DNA of 64,000 nucleotides from Pontiellaceae bacterium B1224 (GTDB lineage Bacteria; Verrucomicrobiota; Kiritimatiellia; Kiritimatiellales; Pontiellaceae): assembly GCA_029432815.1 (NCBI GenBank), contig JAROBA010000012.1, positions 1 to 64,000 on the forward strand, read 5' to 3'. Made by a program: the position numbers and the translations under genes. Of this stretch, positions 41,500 to 50,345 are shown in pieces (the first letter of the stretch is position 1; each line of letters begins with the position of its first letter). The notes under the pieces were generated by a model, which was not told the origin of the DNA, searched no databases, and was given only the letters and a program-made list of their open reading frames with translations.

Positions 41500-42399
41500 T
41501 CAGCAGCGTTTCGGCAGCATGGAACCGTCGATCCATTTCCCATCGATCAGCGTTTCTTTTTGGATCGCGGGAATTCCGAAGTGTTGTTCAGTCAACTGAG
41601 AGACCAGGGTGCGAACCGCAGCGCGGCCGATTTCCTCCGGATTTTGGTCGATGCCGGCGTTAAGCGGGGTGTCATGAATGCTGAGCGTGGCCAGTCCGAT
41701 ATCGCTGGGAATATTATAGCCCAGATCATTAAGCACATGAAGGAGAGGCGGTCGTTCAGTAAGGATGGCATCGGGCTTATACCTGTTGATCCAGTTTTTG
41801 ACATCGCGGATCTCAGTGTCGGACGTGTTGCCAGGGTCATCATTGTCCACTTTTGAAAAGAGAGGTGGCAGTTGCCGGCTTTTTGGAAGCGAATACTGAG
41901 CAAAGGTGAATCCGGCAGCAAACATACGGGTTGGAGAGCGATGCCCGCAGAATCCAATGCGCTGATAGCCTTTTTCGTGCATCTTATTGAAGGCCAGATA
42001 GGCATTGCGAACTTGCGCACTCGTGATTCGGTGTGCTTCCGGATAGGAGGTGCTGAGGCCGAATCGGACCGTCATATAGTCCTTCCAGGGAAATGTATCC
42101 CACCCGCCGGTCATATTGCCGCCGCCCAGTGAAGCAAGGATGATGCCCTGAATATTCCGGGTTTTAAAAATTGTATCCATCCGTTTCAGAGAAAGCGCAC
42201 TGGTGGTGAATTCCTCTACATGAAATCCGAAATGCGCTGCAGCTTGAAGTGCGCCTTCCCAATAGAGTTTAAACTCTCGCTGAGCACGAAGTTGAGCAGG
42301 ATTTTTAAAGGGGTTGATCCAGGCTAAGGTCGCATTTTTAATTTTTTCATGATTCTCCAGACGATAGTTGGACAGCGCGGAAAGCATGGGGTCGGGGTG
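41500..42399 (-). pseudogene. LacI-type regulator lacking its DNA-binding domain
   Basis: About 300 residues of the ligand-binding half of a LacI-family repressor, starting at PDPMLSALSNYR, the linker that normally follows the helix-turn-helix, and running through the periplasmic-binding-protein fold to LIDGKWIDGSMLPKRC. The expected 50-60 residue helix-turn-helix is missing. An open frame continues upstream to 42654, but that part is only the antisense of the surface-protein gene on the other strand. The gene was thus beheaded by a rearrangement at about 42397-42405. Without a DNA-binding domain it cannot act as a classic repressor. A start codon for the remnant is not evident. Confidence 0.85.
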
Positions 42400-43500
42400 C
42401 TCACGGTGACTTCGAATTTGACGTTTGAAAGCGGCTCGACCTGCAACATTGGCGTGGGCGCAGGCAGCTCCAGCGGCAACCTCGATGTTGGTGGCACATT
42501 GTCGCTGAACGGATCGAGTCTTGAAATCGACGGTACGCTCAATGGGGATGGCGTGACGTTTGCCACCGCCGCCAGCGTTTACGGCGAGTTCATCAACTAC
42601 CCTGATGAAGCCTACGTGCAAACCGGCAGCGGCGACGTTCATTACTTCATTCATTATGCTGCGGATTCTGTTACGATCAACACCAATGGAACCTACGTGG
42701 CACCGCCTGCGATTGGATCTCCCATTCTATGGGATATCGGCAAAGCTTCAAATGCAAATAATATGCCTTCCGTTGCCTCCAATTTTACGGAAGCCGGGGT
42801 CTCGGAATATATTACTGGAGCAACGGTCTCAAATGTCGAGGGGGCGCAATCGATGACGGATGGTTTCATAACCGTAAATCTAAGCGCTTATACCGGGGTT
42901 AGTGTAAAGAATGGGGTCACATATACAGGTGCCGGTGCGTCAATCATTAGGGAATATGTTTATCTTAAGGACCAGAGCGCGGTTATTACGATTGGCGGAC
43001 TGTCGCGCAGATTAGCTCCTAACACAGAATACTACTTATATATCTGGGGCAAGGGCGATGCCGCAACACAGAATGGAACCTTCTCATACGGCGGAGTGGA
43101 TATAACAACTTCAACTGCTGATCCTCTTACCACCGATGCGTCGGAGTTTATGGCTAAGTTCAGTTTCACTACGGACGCAACCGTTGCCGACACGCTCGAT
43201 GTCGATTGGACCATAATCAGCACATACACCGGCTTCAACGGTTTTGCGATCGTTGCGGCGGCTGATCCGCAGCCAACGGTCGGGGAGATATCAATTGATA
43301 TTCTTTCGAGTGGAACGAACGCCGTATTAAGCTTCGCCACCGACCCTTTTGGACTCTATGGGGTTGAGATGAAAACAAGTTTGTCGGACAATTCGTGGAG
43401 TGATCTTGGCTTAGAGATTGATGGAACCGGTGGCATTGTGACCGTTACGAATGCGGTATCAGCGGATGTGGAGTTCTATCGCGCTTTTATTCAGGACTAG
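42400..43500 (+). pseudogene. 3' part of an autotransporter-repeat surface protein
   Basis: About 365 residues of a surface protein without a beginning. It starts in the middle of a passenger-type beta-helix repeat (LTVTSNLTFESGSTCNIGVG, LDVGGTLSLNGSSLEIDG) and continues into two beta-rich domains ending VEFYRAFIQD. No signal peptide, ribosome-binding site or sensible start is present; the frame is open upstream only through the antisense of the LacI remnant (ATG 42349). It shares its breakpoint with that remnant, so one event truncated both. No PEP-CTERM or outer-membrane barrel is seen at the end. Confidence 0.8.
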
Positions 43501-43970
43501 AATTATGGGGCTCTCCCGGCAGGTCCGAGAGAGTATTATCACCCATACATCTGTCCTTCCCAAACATTGGAATGCGTGGTTTGGTAACGGTTCCAATGGT
43601 TGGAACTCGCTTATCCCGGTTGAAAGGTCAGACCTTGGGCATTGCTAGCGAGTTCTCATCTCCGATGAACTGACAAAATCCGATCTGCCAGGGTGCAACC
43701 GACTCACTTCCGGGGACTGGAAGTGTGTTGTCGATCAAAACTTTAATTGAACCTTTTCTCTCCAACTCGTTCTGTCAGCTGGAAATGCGATGGAAATAGA
43801 TGGGCCTTTTAGGCCGTTTCATTGCCGAAGGTGAACATACACAGCGTCCTCTGTTCGAGAACCGAAGTCGGCTCATTGTGTGGGGATTTAGTGCTGTTTT
43901 ATGAGTATTTTGTTAAGGCACTGGGCGCTGGATTGTTTATTATGCCTAAATAGGAAAAGGTTCAATTTAT
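43501..43970. other. 470-base intergenic region rich in inverted repeats
   Basis: No convincing gene. Contents: an imperfect hairpin CTCTCCCGG/CCGAGAGAG at 43511-43533; two copies of the iterated palindrome (43558-43572, one mismatch; 43591-43605, perfect); a larger inverted repeat GAACTCGC (43603-43610) with GCGAGTTC (43648-43655) that encloses the near-perfect palindrome AAGGTC-A-GACCTT (43624-43636); and a hairpin CACTTCC/GGAAGTG (43705-43725). The promoter of the following CotH gene must lie in the AT-rich part after about 43725, but no box is certain. Confidence 0.6.
43591..43605. repeat. Iterated palindrome, spacer TGG, intergenic
   Basis: Perfect TTCCAATGGTTGGAA in non-coding sequence, 18 bases after a one-mismatch copy (TCCCAAACATTGGAA at 43558-43572). 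Confidence 0.9.
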
Positions 43971-46900
43971 ATGAAAAACAGATCACATATTCCAAAGATT
44001 GGAACAATTACTCTTGTCGCACTGGTGTTTATCATGCTGGGAATATTCGGCGGTCCGCGGGCCGAGGCCCAGTCAATCTACATTAGCGAAATCGTTGCGG
44101 ATAACGGCAACTCTCTTCTGGACGAGGATGGCGACAACTCGGATTGGATTGAATTATACAACGCGTCGGATGCCGCCGTGGATCTCACAGGGTGGTATCT
44201 GACCGACGATGAAACAGACCGCACTCAATGGCAATTCCCGGCGGTGCAGATTGATGCTAAAGGTTTTCTTATCGTTTTTGCATCGGATAAAGACCGTGCA
44301 GTGGCAGGGTCTGAACTGCACACCAATTTCAAGCTGAGTGCTTCCGGAGAACAGGTTGTCCTGGTGCAGGCAAATGGCACTGCCATCGAAGCTCATCTTA
44401 TTTTCCCGGCATTGGAAGAAGATGTGTCATATGGGTATGGATTTGATAACAGCAGTTTAGAGCCGCTTATTATGCTTGATGCCGCGGTCTCCTGTAGGGC
44501 GCATATCCCCACGAGTGCATCCGATGCTGCCGGTTGGCGGGAGCTGGCATTTGATGATTCCGGGTGGTTGAGCGGCGTTACGGGAGTGGGGTATGAAACG
44601 GGGTCGGGCTATGCTCATTTAATCGGCCTGGATGTGGTCGCCATGCAAAACGTGAATGCAACGGCCTATGTTCGCGTTCCCTTCTCGGTGACGAATGTTG
44701 CATCGATGGCCTCTCTGACGTTGAGAATGAAATATGATGATGCTTTTGTTGCGTATATCAATGGTGTGCAGGTGGCCGCTTCGGAACATGCGCCTGAAAC
44801 GTTGTCGTGGGATAGTGGAGCAAATGATAACCACGATGATGGAGAAGCCGTACTGTTTGAAGACTATGATATCAGCGCCATGAAAGGTGCGCTTCAGCTG
44901 GGCGCAAACGTATTGGCTGTTCATGGGTTGAATAAAGGAAATAACTTCTCTGATTTCCTGATATTACCACAAATCGAATACACGGTTGCTGATGGGGATT
45001 TGGATGCTTCTGCAACCGGATTGCTCGGTAACACTTCGCCCAATGCCGCCAACCTGGCAATTTCATATTTGGATTCGGTTGAGACGCCCGTCACCACCCC
45101 GGAGCGCGGGTTTTATGATTCCTCGTTTGATGTGACGGTCTCAAATGTGACGGCCGGTGCAACGATCCGGTATACCACGGATGGATCGACCCCGACTGAA
45201 AACAGCACGGAATATACCGGTCCGGTCACCATTTCGGAAACCACCTGTTTCCGTGTTGGCGCTTTTGTCGATGGCTGGCGCCCGTCCTATCCACGGACGG
45301 ATACGTATATCTTTGTCGATGATGTGGCATCTCAATCTAAAACAACGGACTCGATCAATGGGCAGTCGTTGGAATTCGGAATGGATCAGGATGTCGTAAA
45401 TACAACCTATACCGACGCGTCTAATCAGGTCGTCACCGTACAGGATGCCTTGAAAGCAATCCCGACCATTTCAATCACGAGCGATTATGACAATCTGTAT
45501 TCCCCGGCTTCCGGGATTTATGTAAATCCCCTGCAACGGTGGGAAGTGCCGGCATCGGCTGAATTGATCAATCCCGATGGAAGTCAAGGGTTTCACATTA
45601 ATGCGGGTTTGCGGATTCGCGGCGGTGCCAGTCGCCGACCGGCTCGCCCCAAACATTCCTTCCGGCTCTTTTTTCGCGATGAATACGGTGAAGGGAAACT
45701 CGAGTTTCCAATGTTTGGAACAGAAGGGGTAGGTGAATTCAAGAAGATGGATCTGCGCACGGCGCAGAACTATAACTGGGCATACAGCAAAGATTCGAGG
45801 AATACCTTTTTACGCGATGTCTTTTCCCGCGATACAGCCTCCGAGATGGGGCAGCCCTATACCCGCAGCCGCTATTACCACCTCTATCTGAACGGGGAAT
45901 ACTGGGGGCTCTTTATGACGGAAGAACGCCCCGTCGCGGACTTCGGTGCATCCTATTTGGGTGGAGACTCGGATGATTATGACACGGTAAAAGTCATTTC
46001 GTGGACCGACCCCGGCGCATATTCCATCGAGGTCACCGATGGAACACTGGACGCGTACCACCGGCTCTATTCAGCGGCCATGGCCGGTTTCGCGGATAAC
46101 GCGGACTATTTTTCAGTCCAGGGGTTGGATGCCAATGGGGATTACGACGCAACGCAGGAAAAACTCCTCGATGTTGACAACATGATCGACTATCTGCTGA
46201 TCATCTATCACATGGGTGCCTCCGATAACGGCATCACGAAGTTTATCGATAATAACGGCAAAGTGAACAACATTTACGCGCTCTACAACCGGGTCAACCC
46301 TGACGGATTCAAGTGGATACAGCACGACACGGAGCACGGACTGGACACCACGACGGACGCCGACCGTACCGGACCGTTCGACAATTCAAATTTTACGCAG
46401 CCGGAGTATTTCAACGCGCAGACCCTGCATGAAAAGCTTTCAGTGAATGAGGAATACAAAATCGCATTTGCGGATCGCGTGTATAAGCATTATTACAACG
46501 GCGGCGCATTGGCGCAGACCAACTGCGAGGCGCGAATGGATGTTCGGGCGGCGCAGATCGACCGCGCCATTATCGCCAATGCCGCCCGCTGGGGAAGCTC
46601 CTCCTGCGATCGCGACACCTGGGTCAATGCCGTTGCGACAGCGCGAGCATGGCTTGCCGGGCGTGCGGAAAACGTGATCGGCTATCTGGATACGGATGGC
46701 CTCATTCCATCGGTTGCGCCACCCCAGTTCAGTTTGAACGGTGGAAAGGTGACACAGGGGACAACGGTTAGTCTATCGTTGGCACCGCTGGTCGAAGAAG
46801 TGCCTTCAACTCCATTTTACGGTGCTCCGTTGGCCATTCCCGGCACCATTGAAGTGGAAGATTATGACCTTGGAGGACCGGGTGTGGCCTATTACGATTC

Positions 46901-49262
46901 AGACGCCAGCAACAATGGCGGCGAATATAGACCTTCTGATGGCGTTGACATCGAGGAGTGCTCCGAGGGTGGATATAATATCGGTTGGAGCGAATCCGGC
47001 GAATGGAGGAAGTACACGGTGGATGTCGCTGCGGCAGGGGACTACGAAATTACGACGCGCGTGGCCAAAAACAGTGGAACTTCAGCCTTCCATATAGAGG
47101 TTAACGGAGTCGATGTAACGGGTTCGTTAGAGGTGGAGGCGACCGGTAATTGGCAAAATTGGGCAGATATAACCACGACGGTTGGGCTTGCCAGTGGAGA
47201 ACAGGTTATAAAGTTCGTGGTCGAGAGTTCGGGCTTAAATATAAATTACATGGCGTTCGCAGATCTTGGCACGGCCAATCTTCCCGTCGAGACTCCAGCA
47301 CCCTCGGAGCCCACGGAGAGCTCCATTTATTTCACAACCGATGGCACCGACCCGCGCGCCATCGGCGGTAGCATTGCTGGATCTCCGTATGGTGGTGCAA
47401 TAGTCATTTCTCGTCCCACTCATATCAAGGCACGGTGTCTAACATCGAATGGCGATTGGAGTGCTTTGGCTGAAGAGACGTTCTGGACAGCGGAAATTCC
47501 GCTGGCTGTCACCGAGCTGATGTACCATGCGCCGGGCGGCAATCCGCACGACTTTATCGAAGTTCGCAACATCTCGGCCGAGGCGGTCACGCTCAAGGGT
47601 TATAAACTCGACAATGCAATCGATTTCAAATTCAAGAATGCAGCCCAAACCAGCCTCGCTCCGGGTGAGTACCTCGTGGCGGTGGACGACATCGACGCGT
47701 TTAACTCCGCCTATGCTTCTGAAGATATCAATGTAGCAGGCGAGTATAGCGGCGACTTTTCTAATGGCGGAGAAAAGGTCGATCTCGAATTTCGGGATAA
47801 CGATCTGGTTTCATTCACCTACGACGATGCGCGCAACTGGCCGCAGGCCGCCGACGGGGCGGGGCACTCGCTGGTTCCGCTCGATTCAGCCATCGACGAC
47901 GAAGAAACCGGCTCGCTCGATTATGGGGGCAACTGGCGGGCCAGCACCTATGCGGGTGGTTCCCCCGGAACTGCCGATCCGGAGTTCAGTATTGCGGTGG
48001 TGCTGAATGAAATTTCAGCGCATACCGATACGGGCCTGGCCCCGCCGTACGATTCAAACGATAAAATCGAATTGTACAACAACTCGGCTTCGTCGGTGAA
48101 CATCAGTGGCTGGTATCTGAGCGACTCGCTCGATAACACCACCAAGTGGCAGATTCCCGACAATACCACCATTTCGGCAAATGGGTTTGTCGTGTTCGAT
48201 GAAACCGACTTTCATTTTTCCGATACGAATGGATTCGGGCTGAATAAGGCTGGCGAACAGGTCGTGCTGTCGGCGTCTGATCGCGTGGTGGATGCCGTGC
48301 GCTTCAAAGGGCAGGAAAACGAGGCCTCCGGCATCTCGTGGGGCCGCTATCCCGATGGCGATGGCGACTGGCTCACCACGGTTCCAACCCTTGGAAATCC
48401 GAACGAGCCGGTTGCTTCCAGCGTTCGGATCAGCGAGCTGATGTATCATCCCGAACAACCCGGCAATGACTACGAATATATTCAGATCGAAAATGTCGGC
48501 AGTGCACCGCACACATTTGAAAACGAGGTCGGGACCTATCGGATCGACGGTGGCGTTGAGTTCACCTTCCCGGCCGGAACCACGTTGCCGGCTGGCGAAA
48601 AACTCTGGATTCTCTCCTTCAACCCGACTAACATCGTGAAGTTGAATTTGTTCTGCGCGGCGTATGGGCTGAATGCTGCCAACGAAACCATTCTGGGTGG
48701 CTACAGCGGTTCGCTCTCAGATCGCGGCGAACGCGTTGCCATCGAACGCCCGCAGGATTCGGACGATCCTGCGTTCCCGTTGGATGTTTCATGGGTGGTT
48801 GTTGATGAACTCTTCTATTTCGACCAATGCCCGTGGCCCGTGAGCGCGGATGGCACCGGCTATCCGATTATTCGCACCGGACTTAATACGTGGAATGTGC
48901 CCGTAGACGCCGATGTCGATAATGACCAATTATCCGATTATTGGGAATATATGTATTTTAAGGAGCTGGTTGATCCATTGGATGACCCGGATTTCGACCT
49001 GCAGAATAACATGGAGGAATATATCGCCGGAACCATTCCAATAGATTCAGCGTCCTATTTCGCCATCGAAGCCATGCAGATGTCTACGATCTATTGGACT
49101 CCGGTGGAAGGTCGAAGATACACGATATCCCGATCATATGGCCTCAACGAAACGTTTGAAGATATCGCCACAGTTACCCAAAGTCCTTTTTTCGATACCA
49201 CGGTGAACCCAGAAAATGCGGCGGTCTTTTATCGCATAACAGCAGAGTTAGAGGCCGAATAG
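43971..49262 (+). CDS. Giant CotH-kinase / lamin-tail-domain surface protein
   Basis: A 1763-residue exported protein. Order: signal peptide (about 1-34), lamin-tail domain (IYISEIVADNGNSLLDEDGD), galactose-binding-like domain, chitobiase-C-terminal-like domain (TIRYTTDGSTPTENS), CotH protein-kinase-like domain (about 490-910: LRIRGGASRRP, LNGEYWGLFMTEE, FKWIQHDTEHGLD), a CBM6 (GTIEVEDYDLGGPG), a second TTDGTDPRA repeat, and three further lamin-tail domains up to the C-terminus. CotH-type proteins phosphorylate spore-coat proteins in Bacillus; the role in this group is unknown. Three perfect palindromes lie inside, the first at codons 7-11. Confidence 0.88.
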   Translation: MKNRSHIPKIGTITLVALVFIMLGIFGGPRAEAQSIYISEIVADNGNSLLDEDGDNSDWIELYNASDAAVDLTGWYLTDDETDRTQWQFPAVQIDAKGFLIVFASDKDRAVAGSELHTNFKLSASGEQVVLVQANGTAIEAHLIFPALEEDVSYGYGFDNSSLEPLIMLDAAVSCRAHIPTSASDAAGWRELAFDDSGWLSGVTGVGYETGSGYAHLIGLDVVAMQNVNATAYVRVPFSVTNVASMASLTLRMKYDDAFVAYINGVQVAASEHAPETLSWDSGANDNHDDGEAVLFEDYDISAMKGALQLGANVLAVHGLNKGNNFSDFLILPQIEYTVADGDLDASATGLLGNTSPNAANLAISYLDSVETPVTTPERGFYDSSFDVTVSNVTAGATIRYTTDGSTPTENSTEYTGPVTISETTCFRVGAFVDGWRPSYPRTDTYIFVDDVASQSKTTDSINGQSLEFGMDQDVVNTTYTDASNQVVTVQDALKAIPTISITSDYDNLYSPASGIYVNPLQRWEVPASAELINPDGSQGFHINAGLRIRGGASRRPARPKHSFRLFFRDEYGEGKLEFPMFGTEGVGEFKKMDLRTAQNYNWAYSKDSRNTFLRDVFSRDTASEMGQPYTRSRYYHLYLNGEYWGLFMTEERPVADFGASYLGGDSDDYDTVKVISWTDPGAYSIEVTDGTLDAYHRLYSAAMAGFADNADYFSVQGLDANGDYDATQEKLLDVDNMIDYLLIIYHMGASDNGITKFIDNNGKVNNIYALYNRVNPDGFKWIQHDTEHGLDTTTDADRTGPFDNSNFTQPEYFNAQTLHEKLSVNEEYKIAFADRVYKHYYNGGALAQTNCEARMDVRAAQIDRAIIANAARWGSSSCDRDTWVNAVATARAWLAGRAENVIGYLDTDGLIPSVAPPQFSLNGGKVTQGTTVSLSLAPLVEEVPSTPFYGAPLAIPGTIEVEDYDLGGPGVAYYDSDASNNGGEYRPSDGVDIEECSEGGYNIGWSESGEWRKYTVDVAAAGDYEITTRVAKNSGTSAFHIEVNGVDVTGSLEVEATGNWQNWADITTTVGLASGEQVIKFVVESSGLNINYMAFADLGTANLPVETPAPSEPTESSIYFTTDGTDPRAIGGSIAGSPYGGAIVISRPTHIKARCLTSNGDWSALAEETFWTAEIPLAVTELMYHAPGGNPHDFIEVRNISAEAVTLKGYKLDNAIDFKFKNAAQTSLAPGEYLVAVDDIDAFNSAYASEDINVAGEYSGDFSNGGEKVDLEFRDNDLVSFTYDDARNWPQAADGAGHSLVPLDSAIDDEETGSLDYGGNWRASTYAGGSPGTADPEFSIAVVLNEISAHTDTGLAPPYDSNDKIELYNNSASSVNISGWYLSDSLDNTTKWQIPDNTTISANGFVVFDETDFHFSDTNGFGLNKAGEQVVLSASDRVVDAVRFKGQENEASGISWGRYPDGDGDWLTTVPTLGNPNEPVASSVRISELMYHPEQPGNDYEYIQIENVGSAPHTFENEVGTYRIDGGVEFTFPAGTTLPAGEKLWILSFNPTNIVKLNLFCAAYGLNAANETILGGYSGSLSDRGERVAIERPQDSDDPAFPLDVSWVVVDELFYFDQCPWPVSADGTGYPIIRTGLNTWNVPVDADVDNDQLSDYWEYMYFKELVDPLDDPDFDLQNNMEEYIAGTIPIDSASYFAIEAMQMSTIYWTPVEGRRYTISRSYGLNETFEDIATVTQSPFFDTTVNPENAAVFYRITAELEAE
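43990..44004. repeat. Iterated palindrome, spacer AGA
   Basis: Perfect TTCCAAAGATTGGAA at codons 7-12 of the CotH gene (encodes IPKIGT), within the signal peptide. Confidence 0.9.
45706..45720. repeat. Iterated palindrome, spacer TGT
   Basis: Perfect TTCCAATGTTTGGAA in the kinase-like part of the CotH gene (encodes FPMFGT). Confidence 0.9.
48382..48396. repeat. Iterated palindrome, spacer CCC
   Basis: Perfect TTCCAACCCTTGGAA near the third lamin-tail domain of the CotH gene (encodes VPTLGN); same 15 bases as 7641. Confidence 0.9.
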
Positions 49263-49297
49263 CGCGAGAGGTGAGGGGGACTTGGACCCTCGTAAGC

Positions 49298-50236
49298 TCA
49301 GTGTTCCGTCTCTGAACGCGAGAAAGCCTGGACGCGCTGACGTTCTTCTTCTTCGCTGCGGAACTGTATTTTTTTCCAATCTCTGGATTCAGATGCCGAG
49401 AGGCCGCTGATGTGTTTCCGATATTCGGAAGGCGTTGCGCCGGTGGCCTGTTTGAAGGTGTTGGCAAAATACTGGCTGGTGCCGTAGCCGCATTCAAAAG
49501 CGATGTCGATGATCTTGATGTCGGTTTCGCGCAACAGCGTTTTTGCATGTTCCATGCGGATGCGGAATAAATATTCCATGGGCGTACTTCCGGTCAGTTT
49601 CTGGAACACCTTGCCGAGCTGCGTGCGCTGGATACCGCAGTGGTCGGCCATTTCGGCCAGCGTCCAGTGCTGGTCGCAGCTCGCGGGCAGGCTGGCAATG
49701 AGGGCCTGCACGCGCTGTTCGGAATAGGTATGGGCGCCGGCCGCAACCACCTCTCCGGAAACAATACGTTTAAGTTCAACAAGAATGGCCCGCAGCAGGG
49801 TGCGGGAATGGGCATCGCGCATTTCGTGGGTGCTTTGCAACTCGCCGATCAGGGTGGGCATCAGGCTGCGCAGAGCGGGCGTGGCGGGAAAACTATGATG
49901 TTTGCTCTTGGAAAAAACCTTGCTTAAAATATCCATTTCCTCCCGGCTGAATCCGAAGGTTTCGGGGAAATGGAAGCTGGTTTGCGGGGTGGGATAGTCT
50001 TTTTTCAGGTGGAAGAGTACGTGCCAGATCGTGTTGTCGGGTTCTTTTGGATTGACGCTGCCGTGTACCTGCCACGGCAGGGTGAAATAAATGGAGCCCG
50101 ACTCAACTTTTTCAGGGACCCCTTCGGCCATCCATTCCATCAGGCCCTTTTCGATGTACGTGATTTCCATGCCCCGGTTTTTATGGGGAGCCAGTTCCGA
50201 GCATTGGAAACGTCCATAGCTGATAATTTCATTCAT
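49298..50236 (-). CDS. AraC-family regulator of the fucose genes
   Basis: A 312-residue AraC-type regulator: N-terminal cupin-like sensor (RGMEITYIEKGLMEWM, WQVHGSV) and C-terminal double helix-turn-helix (about 205-290; LAEMADHCGIQRTQLGKVF, AFECGYGTSQYFANTFKQ). I take ATG 50236 (MNEIISYGRF) as the start because the sensor domain begins there; the longer frame to 50404 runs back into fucI. It is divergent from fucI with 109 bases between, so it most likely controls the fucose genes in response to fucose or a derivative. Weak palindrome copies at 49374 and 50195. Confidence 0.92.
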   Translation of the reverse strand: MNEIISYGRFQCSELAPHKNRGMEITYIEKGLMEWMAEGVPEKVESGSIYFTLPWQVHGSVNPKEPDNTIWHVLFHLKKDYPTPQTSFHFPETFGFSREEMDILSKVFSKSKHHSFPATPALRSLMPTLIGELQSTHEMRDAHSRTLLRAILVELKRIVSGEVVAAGAHTYSEQRVQALIASLPASCDQHWTLAEMADHCGIQRTQLGKVFQKLTGSTPMEYLFRIRMEHAKTLLRETDIKIIDIAFECGYGTSQYFANTFKQATGATPSEYRKHISGLSASESRDWKKIQFRSEEEERQRVQAFSRSETEH

Positions 50237-50345
50237 ACTTATCTTTCTGATTAATGTATAAAATATACCACCGTAGATCTTGACCGACAAGCTTTGTGGA
50301 ATCGTGTTTTGTGGTGCTATCAATCGAAAACCAAGGAGAGATACT

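Noticed and set aside
42400-42654. N-terminal extension of the LacI remnant
   Set aside because: It is only the antisense of the surface-protein gene; the true LacI homology begins at PDPMLSALSNYR.
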